From Chloroflexota bacterium (lineage in GTDB: Bacteria > Chloroflexota > Limnocylindria > QHBO01): a stretch of DNA of 25,983 nt. The position numbers and the translations under genes were made by a program. Under the pieces are notes generated by a model, which had not been told where the DNA came from, did not search any database, and saw nothing but the letters and a program-made list of their open reading frames with translations. Positions 14,695-24,221 of the stretch are shown here, in pieces; position 1 is the stretch's first letter; each line of letters opens with the position of its first letter. The stretch spans positions 1 to 25,983 of the forward strand of contig JACDHU010000001.1 of assembly GCA_013820865.1 (NCBI GenBank), given 5' to 3'.

Positions 14695-16312
14695 CTCGGT
14701 GAGGCGCATGGGCGCGGGGCGCGTGCTCGCGCTCCTCGCCGTTGCGGCTATTTTCGGGGTGGTCATCGCCTGGCCGCTCACCCGCTTGGCCATCGAAGCG
14801 CTCGGGAGTGGTACGGCGCCATTCATTGCCGCGCTCGGTCCCGAGGGCGTCGATGCCATCCGCAACAGCCTGTTGGTCGCGCTGACGGTCACGGCGCTGG
14901 CGGTGACGGGTGGATTCGCCCTCGCCCTGCTCACCGAGCATGCCCGGGTTCCAAGCCGTTCCTTTCTGCTGGCGGGCATCCTGCTGCCACTGCTGGTGCC
15001 CGACTTCGTCAGCGCCCTCGGCTGGACGCGGGCGTTCGGACCGGCCGGGCTCATCGACCGATTGACCGGGGTCGAGCTGCCCGGACTCTATGGGCCCGTG
15101 GGGATCGTGCTCGTCCTGGCGTCGGGCGCGGTCCCGCTGGCCTATCTGCTCATCGTTGCGGGGATGCGGACTCGCGCCGAACCGGATCTTGAGCGCGCGG
15201 CGCGGATGAGCGGAGCGGACGGCGCGATGGCACTGCGGACCGTGACGTTGCCGCTTCTGTGGCCGGTCATTGCCGCGGCCGGCGGGCTCATCTTCGCCAC
15301 GACCATGAACACCTTCGGGACACCGGCGGTCCTCGGTCGTCCGGCCGGCTTCGCGACGATGACGACGCGCATCTACAGCGACCTCGCCTTCTCGTCCACC
15401 GACGCGGCGTTCGAACGAGTGCTGGGGCTCGCCCTGCTGCTCGTTGCCGTTGTCGTGCTGGTGGTCGTGCTCACTGATCGCCTGGGGCCGCGACGCACGG
15501 AGCGCGGATCCATTGCCGGACCCCGAGGAGCGACGCGACCGGCTGGCCGGCTGCCGATCGCGCTGACCTGGACCTTCATCGTGCTCACCGTCGTGGTGCC
15601 ACTGCTGGCGCTCGTCCTCACGGCGCTGACGCGGGCCGTCGGGTTGCCGCCGCTGCCCGAGAATCTCACGTTCGCCAATTTCGGGCGGGCCATCGATAGT
15701 CGAACGATGCCGGCGCTTGTGAACAGCCTGCTGCTCGCGGGCGGAACCGCGCTGGCGTGCGTGGCACTCGGTGCGGCCGTCGCAATCGCGCCGGGGCAGC
15801 GTTGGCGGCGCCGTGGCTCGGGAATCGTGTCGCTGGGGTTCGCGGTTCCCGGATCGGTCCTCGCCATCGGGGTGCTGCTCGCGTTCGGGCGCTCCCTGCG
15901 TGACTCGCTGCTCATCATCCTGATTGCGTACGTCGCCAAGCTCTGGGCGCTCGCGGCGCGCCCCATCGCGGCCGCTCTCGATCGGCTGTCGGCGTCCGCC
16001 GTGCACGCAGCCCGCATTCACGGCGCCGATGGACCCACGGCCCTGCGGACAGTGACAGTGCCACTGATCTCTCCGACGCTCATCGCTGCCGGCCTGCTTG
16101 TCTTCGTCTTCGCCCTGCACGAGGTGACGATCTCGATCCTCCTGTACGGACCGAGCAGCGCGACGCTCGCGGTTGCCATCCTCAATGTTCAGCAGCTCGG
16201 CGACCCGACGGTCACGACCGCGCTATCCGTGTTGCTCACGCTCCTCGTCATGCTGTGCGCGATTCCGCTGTTCGTGCTGCGGCGCTGGTGGTCGGCGAGC
16301 CTCACCGCATGA
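14687..16312 (+). CDS. ABC importer permease, two fused transmembrane domains
   Basis: Membrane permease of 541 aa (start GTG 14687; ATG 14708 is an alternative). Two homologous halves of about six spans each are separated by a charged linker near residues 265-285. Each half has an EAA-type coupling loop: ARMSGADGAMALRTVTLPLL in the first and ARIHGADGPTALRTVTVPLI in the second. This fused architecture is that of FbpB/SfuB iron permeases and some phosphonate systems. It follows the lipoprotein with an eight-base overlap and is followed by the ATPase with an ATGA overlap, so the three form one operon. Confidence 0.9.
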   Translation: MDDSVRRMGAGRVLALLAVAAIFGVVIAWPLTRLAIEALGSGTAPFIAALGPEGVDAIRNSLLVALTVTALAVTGGFALALLTEHARVPSRSFLLAGILLPLLVPDFVSALGWTRAFGPAGLIDRLTGVELPGLYGPVGIVLVLASGAVPLAYLLIVAGMRTRAEPDLERAARMSGADGAMALRTVTLPLLWPVIAAAGGLIFATTMNTFGTPAVLGRPAGFATMTTRIYSDLAFSSTDAAFERVLGLALLLVAVVVLVVVLTDRLGPRRTERGSIAGPRGATRPAGRLPIALTWTFIVLTVVVPLLALVLTALTRAVGLPPLPENLTFANFGRAIDSRTMPALVNSLLLAGGTALACVALGAAVAIAPGQRWRRRGSGIVSLGFAVPGSVLAIGVLLAFGRSLRDSLLIILIAYVAKLWALAARPIAAALDRLSASAVHAARIHGADGPTALRTVTVPLISPTLIAAGLLVFVFALHEVTISILLYGPSSATLAVAILNVQQLGDPTVTTALSVLLTLLVMLCAIPLFVLRRWWSASLTA

Positions 16313-17352
16313 GTCTTGCGCTTGAATGTAGTGGCCTTCGCATCGCGTATGGCGCCACCGAGGTGCTTCACGGCGTGGAGCTCACCGTGGAAGCCGGGGA
16401 GAGCGTTGTCCTGCTGGGGCCCTCGGGCTCGGGCAAGTCCAGCCTCCTGTACGGGGTGGCGGGCTTCCTGCCGCCATCCGGTGGGGAGATTCGACTGGAA
16501 GGGCGAATGATCGCAACGCCACGCAGCCAGGAGCCGCCCGAGCGTCGAGGCGTGGCCATGGTCTTCCAACACTACGCCTTGTGGCCGCACCTGTCCGCGC
16601 TCGACACGGTGGCCTACCCGCTGCGGCGCTCCGGAAGCGACCGCGGCGCCGCCAGGCGTCGCGCGGCAGACCTGCTTGACCTGATGGGCGTCGCGGCGCT
16701 CTCCGAGAGAAGGCCGTCGGAGCTCTCCGGCGGCGAGCAGCAACGGATCGGCGTCGCGCGCGCGTTGGCCCGTGAGGCTCGGCTGCTCCTGCTCGATGAG
16801 CCGACCGCGCACCTCGACGCGCCGTTGAGAGCCGCGCTGGTGGCCGAGATCGCCGATCAGCAGCGACGCTCGGGCGCGGCTGCGCTGTGGGCGACGCATG
16901 ACGTGACGGAGGCACTGGCCGTGGCCGATCGCGTCGGCGTCCTGCGCGAAGGACGCCTGGTCCAGGTCGGCTCGCCGGCGGAACTCTACGAACGACCGGC
17001 CGACCTGTGGACCGCTCGATTGAGCGGGCCGGCCTCGCTCCTGGCCCTTGATATCGTCGAGCGGAAGGATTCGCAGGCGGTCGTGGTGATCCAGGGACGG
17101 CCGCATGCGATGTCACTGGCCTCGGACGCCACGTCCGCACTCGGTTCGGCGAAGGTTTTGGTGCGTCCGGACTGGGCGGAGTTCGGCGGTGATCTCAATG
17201 CATTGGTCACCGCGCGATGGTACCGGGGGCCGCACACCGACTATCGGCTCGCGACACCAGTGGGAGAGCTTGAGTTGCGTCAGCTTGGCCCGCCAACGGC
17301 CTCGCTGGGGGACGCGGTCCGTTGGCGATTGAAGCGTGGATGGGCACTCTGA
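16309..17352 (+). CDS. ABC importer ATP-binding protein
   Basis: Motor ATPase of 347 aa; ATG 16309 overlaps the permease stop. Walker A GPSGSGKSS is at residues 37-45, the Q-loop is in FQHYALWPH, the signature is LSGGEQQR, Walker B is LLLLDEP, and the switch His is in ATHDV. The long C-terminal part after about 240 resembles a TOBE regulatory domain. This is the FbpC/PotA (CUT1-like/ferric) ATPase type. It energises the permease at 14687. A stem-loop follows at 17398. Confidence 0.92.
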   Translation: MSLALECSGLRIAYGATEVLHGVELTVEAGESVVLLGPSGSGKSSLLYGVAGFLPPSGGEIRLEGRMIATPRSQEPPERRGVAMVFQHYALWPHLSALDTVAYPLRRSGSDRGAARRRAADLLDLMGVAALSERRPSELSGGEQQRIGVARALAREARLLLLDEPTAHLDAPLRAALVAEIADQQRRSGAAALWATHDVTEALAVADRVGVLREGRLVQVGSPAELYERPADLWTARLSGPASLLALDIVERKDSQAVVVIQGRPHAMSLASDATSALGSAKVLVRPDWAEFGGDLNALVTARWYRGPHTDYRLATPVGELELRQLGPPTASLGDAVRWRLKRGWAL

Positions 17353-17397
17353 CTTGGCACGCCGGATGCTTGAACAGGACACATGCGCGGCGTTCCG

Positions 17398-17415
17398 GTC
17401 GCCAGCTTAGGCGAC
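17398..17415 (+). terminator. Possible terminator of the importer operon
   Basis: Perfect stem GTCGCC (17398-17403) and GGCGAC (17410-17415) around a six-base loop, 46 bases after the ATPase stop. No T-run follows, so its role as a terminator is uncertain. Confidence 0.35.
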
Positions 17416-17445
17416 AGACGCGGCCAGGCTACGAGGCGTCACACC

Positions 17446-17667
17446 ATGGACCGCACGTCAGACACGGACATGAATCCCGAGGGTCACGAGGGTACCGGCG
17501 GCAGCGAGCACGGTCACTCCCACGGAAACGAAGAGGGTGATCGGCCAACCACGGATATTGACGAGACCACCGGGCGTCCGTCCGGCGAATCCCGACCCAG
17601 CGACTGGACCGGTGTCGGTGGCGATGAGCCTATCGACGAGGAAAGCCCGACGCTTCCGCCTGCCTGA
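17446..17667 (+). CDS. Possible small hydrophilic protein (73 aa), unknown
   Basis: ATG 17446 with a purine-rich CGAGG nine bases upstream. The product is short, acidic and low-complexity (Gly, Ser, Asp, Glu, Thr), with a His-containing patch HGHSHG near residue 23. No hydrophobic core; likely disordered. I recognise no family. The opposite strand also has an open frame here, so coding is not secure. Confidence 0.4.
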   Translation: MDRTSDTDMNPEGHEGTGGSEHGHSHGNEEGDRPTTDIDETTGRPSGESRPSDWTGVGGDEPIDEESPTLPPA

Positions 17668-17903
17668 CCCGGTGCCTCCGATGCTGTCGCGGCAGGGGCA
17701 ATGATCGATCTTCACCCTCAAGCGAGAAGGGCAGCGTGACGCTGAACACGCTCGACGCCATGGATAGATGGGTCCAGCTCACGACCGATGCGACCTGAAG
17801 CGATCGGGCCGGCGCGAAGCATCTGTATGCGGTGGTAGCCTCGGTCATGGTTGCCCGGGGTGGAGCCCGCGTGGAAAGACCAGAAGCTGAGGATGATCCG
17901 GAC
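17668..17903 (+). other. Intergenic region before the PPOX gene
   Basis: About 236 bases with no gene I can support. The PPOX frame is open upstream from 17832, so a longer N-terminus is possible. No repeat or RNA gene is evident. Confidence 0.4.
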
Positions 17904-18341
17904 GTGAGCGTGTTTGAACCGATGGAGATCGAGTTTCTCCTGAGCCAGCAGCATGGAAGGCTCGCGACGGTCGGCGCTGATGGCCAGCCGCACGTGGTTC
18001 CCGTCGCCTTCCGGTTCGACGAGGAGCTCGACGTCATCGACGTGGGGGGTCCGATCGTGGCCCGCACGAAGAAGTTTCGAGACGCGCAGCGCAACTCACG
18101 CGTGACGTTCCTGGTGGACGACATCCTTCCTCCCTGGCGTCCACGAGGGATCGAGATCCGTGGTGAAGCGCGGATCCTCCCGGTTGGAGGGAATCTCATC
18201 CACGAAGGCTTCTCCCCGGACATCATCCGCATCACGCCGCGCCGCATCGTCGTCTGGGGCGTCAAGGCCAATCGGGAGGGCTCGGCCAGGAACGTCACGG
18301 TGGTCGACTTGTCCCCGGACGGGAGCGGCAGCGGACCCTAG
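17904..18341 (+). CDS. PPOX-class F420/FMN-dependent oxidoreductase family protein
   Basis: Split-barrel flavin/deazaflavin-binding protein of about 145 aa from GTG 17904 (reads MSVFEPMEIEFLLSQ); ATG 17847 or 17832 would add residues without family resemblance. Typical segments: QHGRLATVGADGQPHVVPVAF, then DVGG, TKKFRDAQRNSRVTFLVDD and PPWRPRGIEIRGEARIL, ending with IIRITPRRIVVWGVKAN. These match 'PPOX class F420-dependent oxidoreductase' proteins common in Actinobacteriota and Chloroflexota. Physiological substrate unknown. Its stop codon interlocks with that of the convergent prk gene in a shared CTAG. Confidence 0.85.
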   Translation: MSVFEPMEIEFLLSQQHGRLATVGADGQPHVVPVAFRFDEELDVIDVGGPIVARTKKFRDAQRNSRVTFLVDDILPPWRPRGIEIRGEARILPVGGNLIHEGFSPDIIRITPRRIVVWGVKANREGSARNVTVVDLSPDGSGSGP

Positions 18342-19231
18342 GCCTTCGGGACTCGCCCAAGGGCTCGTCCGCGCTCCTCGATCAGTCGCCAGATCATCGG
18401 CGTGAATATGAGCTGCATGGCAAGGTCCATCTTGCCGCCGGGGCAAACGATGGTGTTTGCGCGGCTCATGAACGAGTCGGGCAGCATCGAGAGCAGGTAC
18501 GGGAAGTCAATGCCCCGCGGATCGCGGAAGCGGATGACCAGGAAGCTCTCCTCGAGGGTCGGGATGAAGCGGGCGATGAACGGGTTGGAGGTATCGACCA
18601 CCGGCACGCGCTGAAAGTTGATGTGGGTTCGGGTGAACTGCGGGCAGATGTAGCGCAGGTAGTCGGGCATGCGCCGCAGGATCGTGTCAGTCACCGCCTC
18701 GGCTGAGTAGCCGCGCGTCGCCTTGTCCCGGTGGATCTTCTGGATCCATTCGAGATTGATGACCGGCACGACGCCGATGAGCAGGTCCGGATGTTGCGCG
18801 ACGTCAACCGTCTCGGTCGCCACCGCGCCATGCAGCCCCTCGTAGAACAGCAGATCGGTGCCCGGCGGAACCTCCTCCCAGGGCGTGAACGTTCCGGGCG
18901 GCTGGCCATGTGAGGCTGCTTCGTCCTCGTCATGGAGGTACGTCCGCATCTTTCCGGTGCCAGTGGCGCTGTAATCGCGGAAGAAGCCCTCGAGCTCGTC
19001 GAATAGGTTCGCCTCCGGGCCGAAGTGGCTGAACTGGTGGTTGCCCTCGGTCGCCTCTGCGGCGATGCGCTCGGCCATCTCCTTCCGATCGAACCGATGG
19101 AACGCGTCGCCCTCAACGAACGCCGCGTTGATCCGCTCACGCCGGAAGACCTGACCGAAGGTCTTGGAAACCGATGTCGTCCCGGCGCCGGATGACCCGG
19201 TGACGGCGATGATCGGATGCAGTGTCGACAC
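18338..19231 (-). CDS. cbbP: Phosphoribulokinase
   Basis: Makes ribulose 1,5-bisphosphate from ribulose 5-phosphate and ATP, the step that feeds RuBisCO. 297 aa, the bacterial (proteobacterial-type) PRK length. The P-loop reads GSSGAGTTS at residues 12-20. EGDAFHRFDRKEM, YEGLHGAV, NLEWIQKIHRDKATRGYS and VPVVDTSNPFIAR are characteristic of the family. It starts with GTG and has GGGAG about eight bases before. Last gene of the cbb operon, 15 bases after fbp. The neighbouring plus-strand PPOX gene ends in the same four bases. Confidence 0.96.
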   Translation of the reverse strand: MSTLHPIIAVTGSSGAGTTSVSKTFGQVFRRERINAAFVEGDAFHRFDRKEMAERIAAEATEGNHQFSHFGPEANLFDELEGFFRDYSATGTGKMRTYLHDEDEAASHGQPPGTFTPWEEVPPGTDLLFYEGLHGAVATETVDVAQHPDLLIGVVPVINLEWIQKIHRDKATRGYSAEAVTDTILRRMPDYLRYICPQFTRTHINFQRVPVVDTSNPFIARFIPTLEESFLVIRFRDPRGIDFPYLLSMLPDSFMSRANTIVCPGGKMDLAMQLIFTPMIWRLIEERGRALGRVPKA

Positions 19232-19246
19232 TGTGAAGCTCCCGTG

Positions 19247-20307
<1,061 letters not shown>

Positions 20308-20311
<4 letters not shown>

Positions 20312-21219
20312 GAGCCCACGGGCGCCCGTGCTTCATCGGCGTCCTCGTTGAAGACGCGGCTGATCAGGATGTCATCGGCCTCGATGGTCATGAGGTCGTC
20401 GCGGCTAAGGGTGGAACCCCGACGCGCAACGAGCCGGTTGGCTTGGCGCAGGCGCGCCCGGTCGAGGGCGTTGCGAATCGAGCGCGCATTGGCGAAGTTC
20501 GGCTGGCTGCGCCGTCGCGCGATGTAGTCGGCGAATGCCCGCTCGGCATCGGCCGACAGGCGGTACTGCATGGAGCCGAGCATCAGCCCCGCGATGGCCT
20601 CGAGCTCCTCGGGAGCGTAGTCGGGGAAGTCCACGTGGTGCGCGATCCGCGAGCTCATGCCGGGGTTGCTGGCGAAGAAGCGTCCCATCCGGTCCTTGTA
20701 GCCCGCCAGGATGACCACCAGGTCGTCGCGCTGGTTCTCCATGACCTGGAGCAGGATCTCAATGGCCTCCTGGCCGTAGTCGCGCTCGTTCTCGGGCCGA
20801 TACAGGAAGTAGGCCTCGTCGATGAACAGCACGCCGCCCATCGCCCGCTTCAGCACCTCCTTCGTCTTCGGCGCGGTATGGCCGATGTACTGGCCCACCA
20901 GGTCGTCGCGCGTGACGGCCACCAGGTGGCCCTTGCGCACGTAGCCCAGCCGATGAAGGATCTCGGCCATGCGCAAGGCGACCGTGGTCTTGCCGGTGCC
21001 GGGGTTGCCGGTGAAGCTCATGTGCAGCGATGGCGGTCCGGCCGACAGAGCTGCCTGCGCCCGCAGCTTCTCGATGAGCAGCAGCGCCGCGATCTCGCGG
21101 ATGCGCGTTTTCACCGGGACGAGGCCCACGAGCTCGGTGTCGAGCGTGGTGAGCAGCTCCTCGACCCGCGTCTCGGCGAGTGCGCCATCGAGATCGAGCT
21201 CTGCCGCGGTATCGGTCAC
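20308..21219 (-). CDS. cbbX: CbbX, red-type RuBisCO activase (AAA+)
   Basis: AAA+ motor that removes inhibitory sugar phosphates from red-type RuBisCO by pulling on the large-subunit C-terminus. 303 aa. Walker A GNPGTGKTT is at 71-79 and Walker B VLFIDEAY at 130-137; YIGHTAPKTKEVL is the pore-loop region and NARSIRNALDRARLRQ the C-terminal helical domain. Starts with GTG, overlapping the cbbS stop (GTGA). Its presence agrees with the red-type (IC) sequence of cbbL and the extended CbbS. Confidence 0.96.
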
Positions 21220-21635
21220 GGGTAGCGCTCGCCCTGCGGCCGGTCGGTGGCATAGGAGCGGACCGTGTAGCGGATGTGGCGCCCCTCGACCTCGTGGCGC
21301 TCCAGCGTGAAACCGGGTTCGGGATCGGGGCGGTGGACGATGAACGACAGGCGCAGCGACTCGATGCCCTTCGTCGAGTCGAAGGCGTTGACCTTGATGT
21401 AGTGGCGCGGGAAGGTCGCCCTCGCATCGACGAGCTCGACCATCACGCCGGCCGCGTCGTGCAGGTCGAACATCGGGTTGCCGTGCATCTCCCAGTACGT
21501 ATTGCGCGGATGCGGGTCATCGGTGTACTCGATCGACATGGCCCATCCCTGCTCGAGGCAGTACTCGATCTGGGCGCGGATCTGGTCGTCGGTCAGGTCG
21601 GGGAGGAACGAGAACGTTCCCTGCGTGAGTCTCAT
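21216..21635 (-). CDS. cbbS: RuBisCO small subunit, red type
   Basis: 139 aa. Begins MRLTQGTFSFLPDLTDDQI, the standard red-type start, with EYCLEQGWAMSIEYTDDPHPRNTYWEMHG split as expected. The C-terminal extension (about 110-139, ending YATDRPQGERYP) forms the hairpin that replaces the beta A-B loop of green-type enzymes. A longer frame reads upstream into cbbL, but ATG 21635 is the family start. Eleven bases separate it from cbbL. Confidence 0.95.
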   Translation of the reverse strand: MRLTQGTFSFLPDLTDDQIRAQIEYCLEQGWAMSIEYTDDPHPRNTYWEMHGNPMFDLHDAAGVMVELVDARATFPRHYIKVNAFDSTKGIESLRLSFIVHRPDPEPGFTLERHEVEGRHIRYTVRSYATDRPQGERYP

Positions 21636-21646
21636 GCGTTCTGCCC

Positions 21647-23098
21647 CTACGCCGGCGTTGGTGTGGGAACGTAGTCGGGCGTATCGGTGCTTGTGTAGTC
21701 GAAGGTCACCTCGCCCCAGGTGTCGAGCGCAGCCATCAGCGGTTGGCAGGTGCGCGCAGCCGCGGCGAGGATGTCGGGACCCTCGTTCCAGATATCGCGA
21801 CCCTCGTTGCGGGCCAGCACCATTGCCTCCAGCGCCACGCGATTCGCGATCGCCCCGGCCTGGATGCCCATCGGATGACCGATGGTGCCGCCGCCGAATT
21901 GGAGCACGACGTCGTCTCCCAGGTACGTGAGGAGCTGGTGCATCTGGCCGGCGTGAATGCCGCCAGACGCGACCGGCATGACCTTGCGCATCCCGGCCCA
22001 GTCCTGGTCGAAGTGGAGTCCCAATTCCAGGTCGGCAGGGTTGTACGGTTCGCGCAGGATGTTGTAAAACCCGCGAATCGTGTTCGGATCGCCTTCGAGC
22101 TTGCCGACCACGGTGCCCGCGTGGATATGATCCACGCCAGCCAGCCGCATCCACTTGGCGATGACACGGAAGCTGATGCCGTGGTTCTTCTGACGCGTGT
22201 AGGTGGAAGCGCCGGCCCGGTGCAGATGGAGCAGCATGTCATTGCGCCGCGCCCACTTGCTGATGGACTGGATGGCGGTGTAGCCGATGACGAGGTCGAT
22301 CATCACCACCACGCTGCCGAGCTCCTTTGCGAACTCGGCGCGTTCGTACACGTCCTCCATGGTGGCGCCGGTCACGTTGAGGTAGTGGCCCTTCACCTCG
22401 CCGCTGGCTGCCGATGCGCGATTAACGGCTTCCATGACGAAGCCGAATCGATCGCGCCAGTGCATGAACGGCTGCGAGTTGATGTTCTCATCGTCCTTGG
22501 TGAAGTCGAGGCCGCCCTTGAGCGCCTCGTACACCACGCGGCCGTAGTTGCGGCCCGACAGGCCGAGCTTCGGCTTGGTCGTCGCGCCGAGGAGGGGTCG
22601 CCCGAATTTGTCCAGACGCTCGCGCTCGACGACGATGCCGGTGGGCGGTCCGTCGAAGGTCTTGACGTAGGCGACCGGGAAGCGCATGTCCTCGAGGCGC
22701 AGCGCCTTCAGTGGCTTGAAGCCAAAGACATTGCCGATGATCGACGCGGTCAGATTCGCGATCGAGCCGGGCTCGAAGAGGTCGATGTCGTAGGCGATGG
22801 AGGCGAAGTACTGCTCGGTGCTATTCGGCACCGGCTCGACCTTGTAGGCCTTGGCGCGATAGACATCAGCCGCCGTCAGCCGGTCCGTCCAGACGACCGT
22901 CCACGTGGCCGTCGAGGACTCTCCGGCCACGGCGGCCGCGGCCTCCTGCGGGTCGACACCATCCTGGGGCGTGATCCGGAAGAGCGCCAGGATATCGGTC
23001 TCCTTCGGCTCGTAGTCGGGATCCCAGTAGCCCATCTGGGCATACTTGAGGACGCCGGCCCGATACCTGTCCGCGGTGCGCTCGTGCTGTGACTCCAT
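21647..23098 (-). CDS. cbbL: RuBisCO large subunit, form IC (red type)
   Basis: Carboxylase subunit of 483 aa from ATG 23098 (reads MESQHERTADRYRAG). The start is chosen because the upstream ATG 23125 and TTG 23134 add residues absent from red-type proteins, and the TTG lies in a palindrome. Catalytic residues sit at canonical positions: Lys175 and Lys177 in TTKPK, Lys201 (carbamylated) in FTKDDE, His291 and Arg294 in HLHRAG, and loop 6 Lys333 in GTVVGKLEGD. The sequence is very close to Rhodobacter form IC as I remember it (VLKYAQMGYWD, AVAGESSTATWTVVWTD, FNYTSTDT-like end). First gene of the minus-strand operon. Confidence 0.97.
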   Translation of the reverse strand: MESQHERTADRYRAGVLKYAQMGYWDPDYEPKETDILALFRITPQDGVDPQEAAAAVAGESSTATWTVVWTDRLTAADVYRAKAYKVEPVPNSTEQYFASIAYDIDLFEPGSIANLTASIIGNVFGFKPLKALRLEDMRFPVAYVKTFDGPPTGIVVERERLDKFGRPLLGATTKPKLGLSGRNYGRVVYEALKGGLDFTKDDENINSQPFMHWRDRFGFVMEAVNRASAASGEVKGHYLNVTGATMEDVYERAEFAKELGSVVVMIDLVIGYTAIQSISKWARRNDMLLHLHRAGASTYTRQKNHGISFRVIAKWMRLAGVDHIHAGTVVGKLEGDPNTIRGFYNILREPYNPADLELGLHFDQDWAGMRKVMPVASGGIHAGQMHQLLTYLGDDVVLQFGGGTIGHPMGIQAGAIANRVALEAMVLARNEGRDIWNEGPDILAAAARTCQPLMAALDTWGEVTFDYTSTDTPDYVPTPTPA

Positions 23099-23168
23099 GC
23101 GCCACGGTAGGCTGATCGACACCATGACGTCCAATACATGTATTGAATAAAATTGATAAGATTATCGA
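23099..23168. promoter_or_regulatory. Divergent cbbL/cbbR promoter and CbbR operator region
   Basis: Seventy bases separate the two start codons; the right half is AT-rich, unlike the rest of the window. It holds a perfect 14-bp palindrome CAATACATGTATTG (23132-23145) and a second inverted repeat GATAA-GA-TTATC (23155-23166). TAAAAT at 23148-23153 could be a -10 box for cbbR. CbbR and other LysR regulators bind inverted repeats of the T-N11-A type in just such gaps. Confidence 0.6.
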
Positions 23169-24164
23169 ATGCAAGAGACTGAGCCATTCGAACGGCGCGT
23201 CACCGTGCATCAGTTGCGGATCTTCACGACGGTCATCGATCTACAAAACTTTTCCCGTGCGGCCGATGCGCTCCATCTGAGCCAGCCGGCCGTGTCGCAC
23301 CAGGTGAAGGCCCTTGCGATCGCCGTCCGCGGGCCGATCGTCGAAGTCGTGGGAAGGCATGCGCGGCCAACGGAAATCGGCAGGCTCCTGTACGAGCATG
23401 CGACCCGCATCCTCGCCGAGTTTGCGTCCGCCGAGCGGGCCATCGATGAGCTGCACGGCCTCGAGCGGGGAATCCTCCGCGTATCGGGCGACACGACGGT
23501 CGGCATTTACGTCCTGCCTGACCTGCTCGGTGCCTTCAAGGCCGCGAATCCGGGAGTGGACGTCCGGCTGGACGTTGGGAACCGTGACCACGTGTACCAG
23601 CGGATCATGGATGGAGACGCGGACTTCGCCGTCGTGGGTCGTCTCCGCGAACGGCCCGCCATTCCATTGGCGGTCCAGCCGTTTCTTCCGAACGAGCTGA
23701 TCGCCATTGTGCCGCCCGGGCACGCGCTGGCTTCGGCGGATCGCGTCTCACTGGCGCGCTTCGCTCGGGAGCTATTCATCGTGCGGGAGCCCGGATCAGG
23801 CACTCGGGAAACAGCCGACGAGGCGCTGGCGCGTGCACCAAGACCCATCGAGATCGTGATGGAGCTTGCCAGCAATGGCGCGATCAAGCGCGCCGTGGCT
23901 GGCGGTCTCGGCGTGGCCATTGTCTCGCGGCATTCCGTCTCGCTCGAGCTCGAGCTGGGGCTCGTGGTCGAGGTTCCCGTGGCCGGCTTTCCGCTGCACC
24001 GTCAATGGCACCTGGTGTACCCGCGCGGCCGCCGGCTCGGCCCGGTTGGGATCGCGTTTCTTTCGTTCGTCGAGGAGAGCAGTTGGCGGTCGTCCGTCGG
24101 AGCGACCCTCGCGACCGATGAGTTCGGGCCCCGAGCGCCGTCTGATCCGATGATCCAACGTTGA
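23169..24164 (+). CDS. cbbR: LysR-family regulator of the cbb operon
   Basis: Transcription factor of 331 aa. The N-terminal winged helix has HQLRIFTTVIDLQNFSRAADALHLSQPAVSHQVKAL, the LysR DNA-binding signature, split here over residues 14-49. The following stretch, AIAVRGPIVEVVGRHARPTE, departs from the usual E-x-x-LG-PLFER. The effector domain (about 95-300) has GILRVSGDTTVGIYVLPDLL and DADFAVVGRL, as in CbbR. Divergent from cbbL, the classic arrangement; effectors of CbbR are Calvin-cycle metabolites or NADPH. ATG 23169 lacks a ribosome site, so the mRNA may be leaderless; GTG 23205 is an internal alternative. The C-terminus has a short extension beyond the domain. Confidence 0.92.
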   Translation: MQETEPFERRVTVHQLRIFTTVIDLQNFSRAADALHLSQPAVSHQVKALAIAVRGPIVEVVGRHARPTEIGRLLYEHATRILAEFASAERAIDELHGLERGILRVSGDTTVGIYVLPDLLGAFKAANPGVDVRLDVGNRDHVYQRIMDGDADFAVVGRLRERPAIPLAVQPFLPNELIAIVPPGHALASADRVSLARFARELFIVREPGSGTRETADEALARAPRPIEIVMELASNGAIKRAVAGGLGVAIVSRHSVSLELELGLVVEVPVAGFPLHRQWHLVYPRGRRLGPVGIAFLSFVEESSWRSSVGATLATDEFGPRAPSDPMIQR

Positions 24165-24221
24165 CATGTCCGCGCAGGAACAGCGATACGCTTCGCTTCC
24201 GATGCAACGAGAGGAACAACT

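Noticed and set aside
14618..16120. Minus-strand frame of 500 aa opposite the permease
   Set aside because: Gln/Arg/Asp-rich shadow of a hydrophobic membrane protein gene; no motif.
17458..17721. Minus-strand frame of 87 aa with a hydrophobic C-terminal stretch
   Set aside because: No ribosome site and no family resemblance; the opposite frame at 17446 has a better start, though that one is also uncertain.
23099..23134. Longer CbbL start at ATG 23125 or TTG 23134
   Set aside because: The added residues are absent from red-type large subunits, starting at ATG 23098 puts the catalytic lysines at canonical positions 175, 177 and 201, and the TTG lies inside the palindrome.
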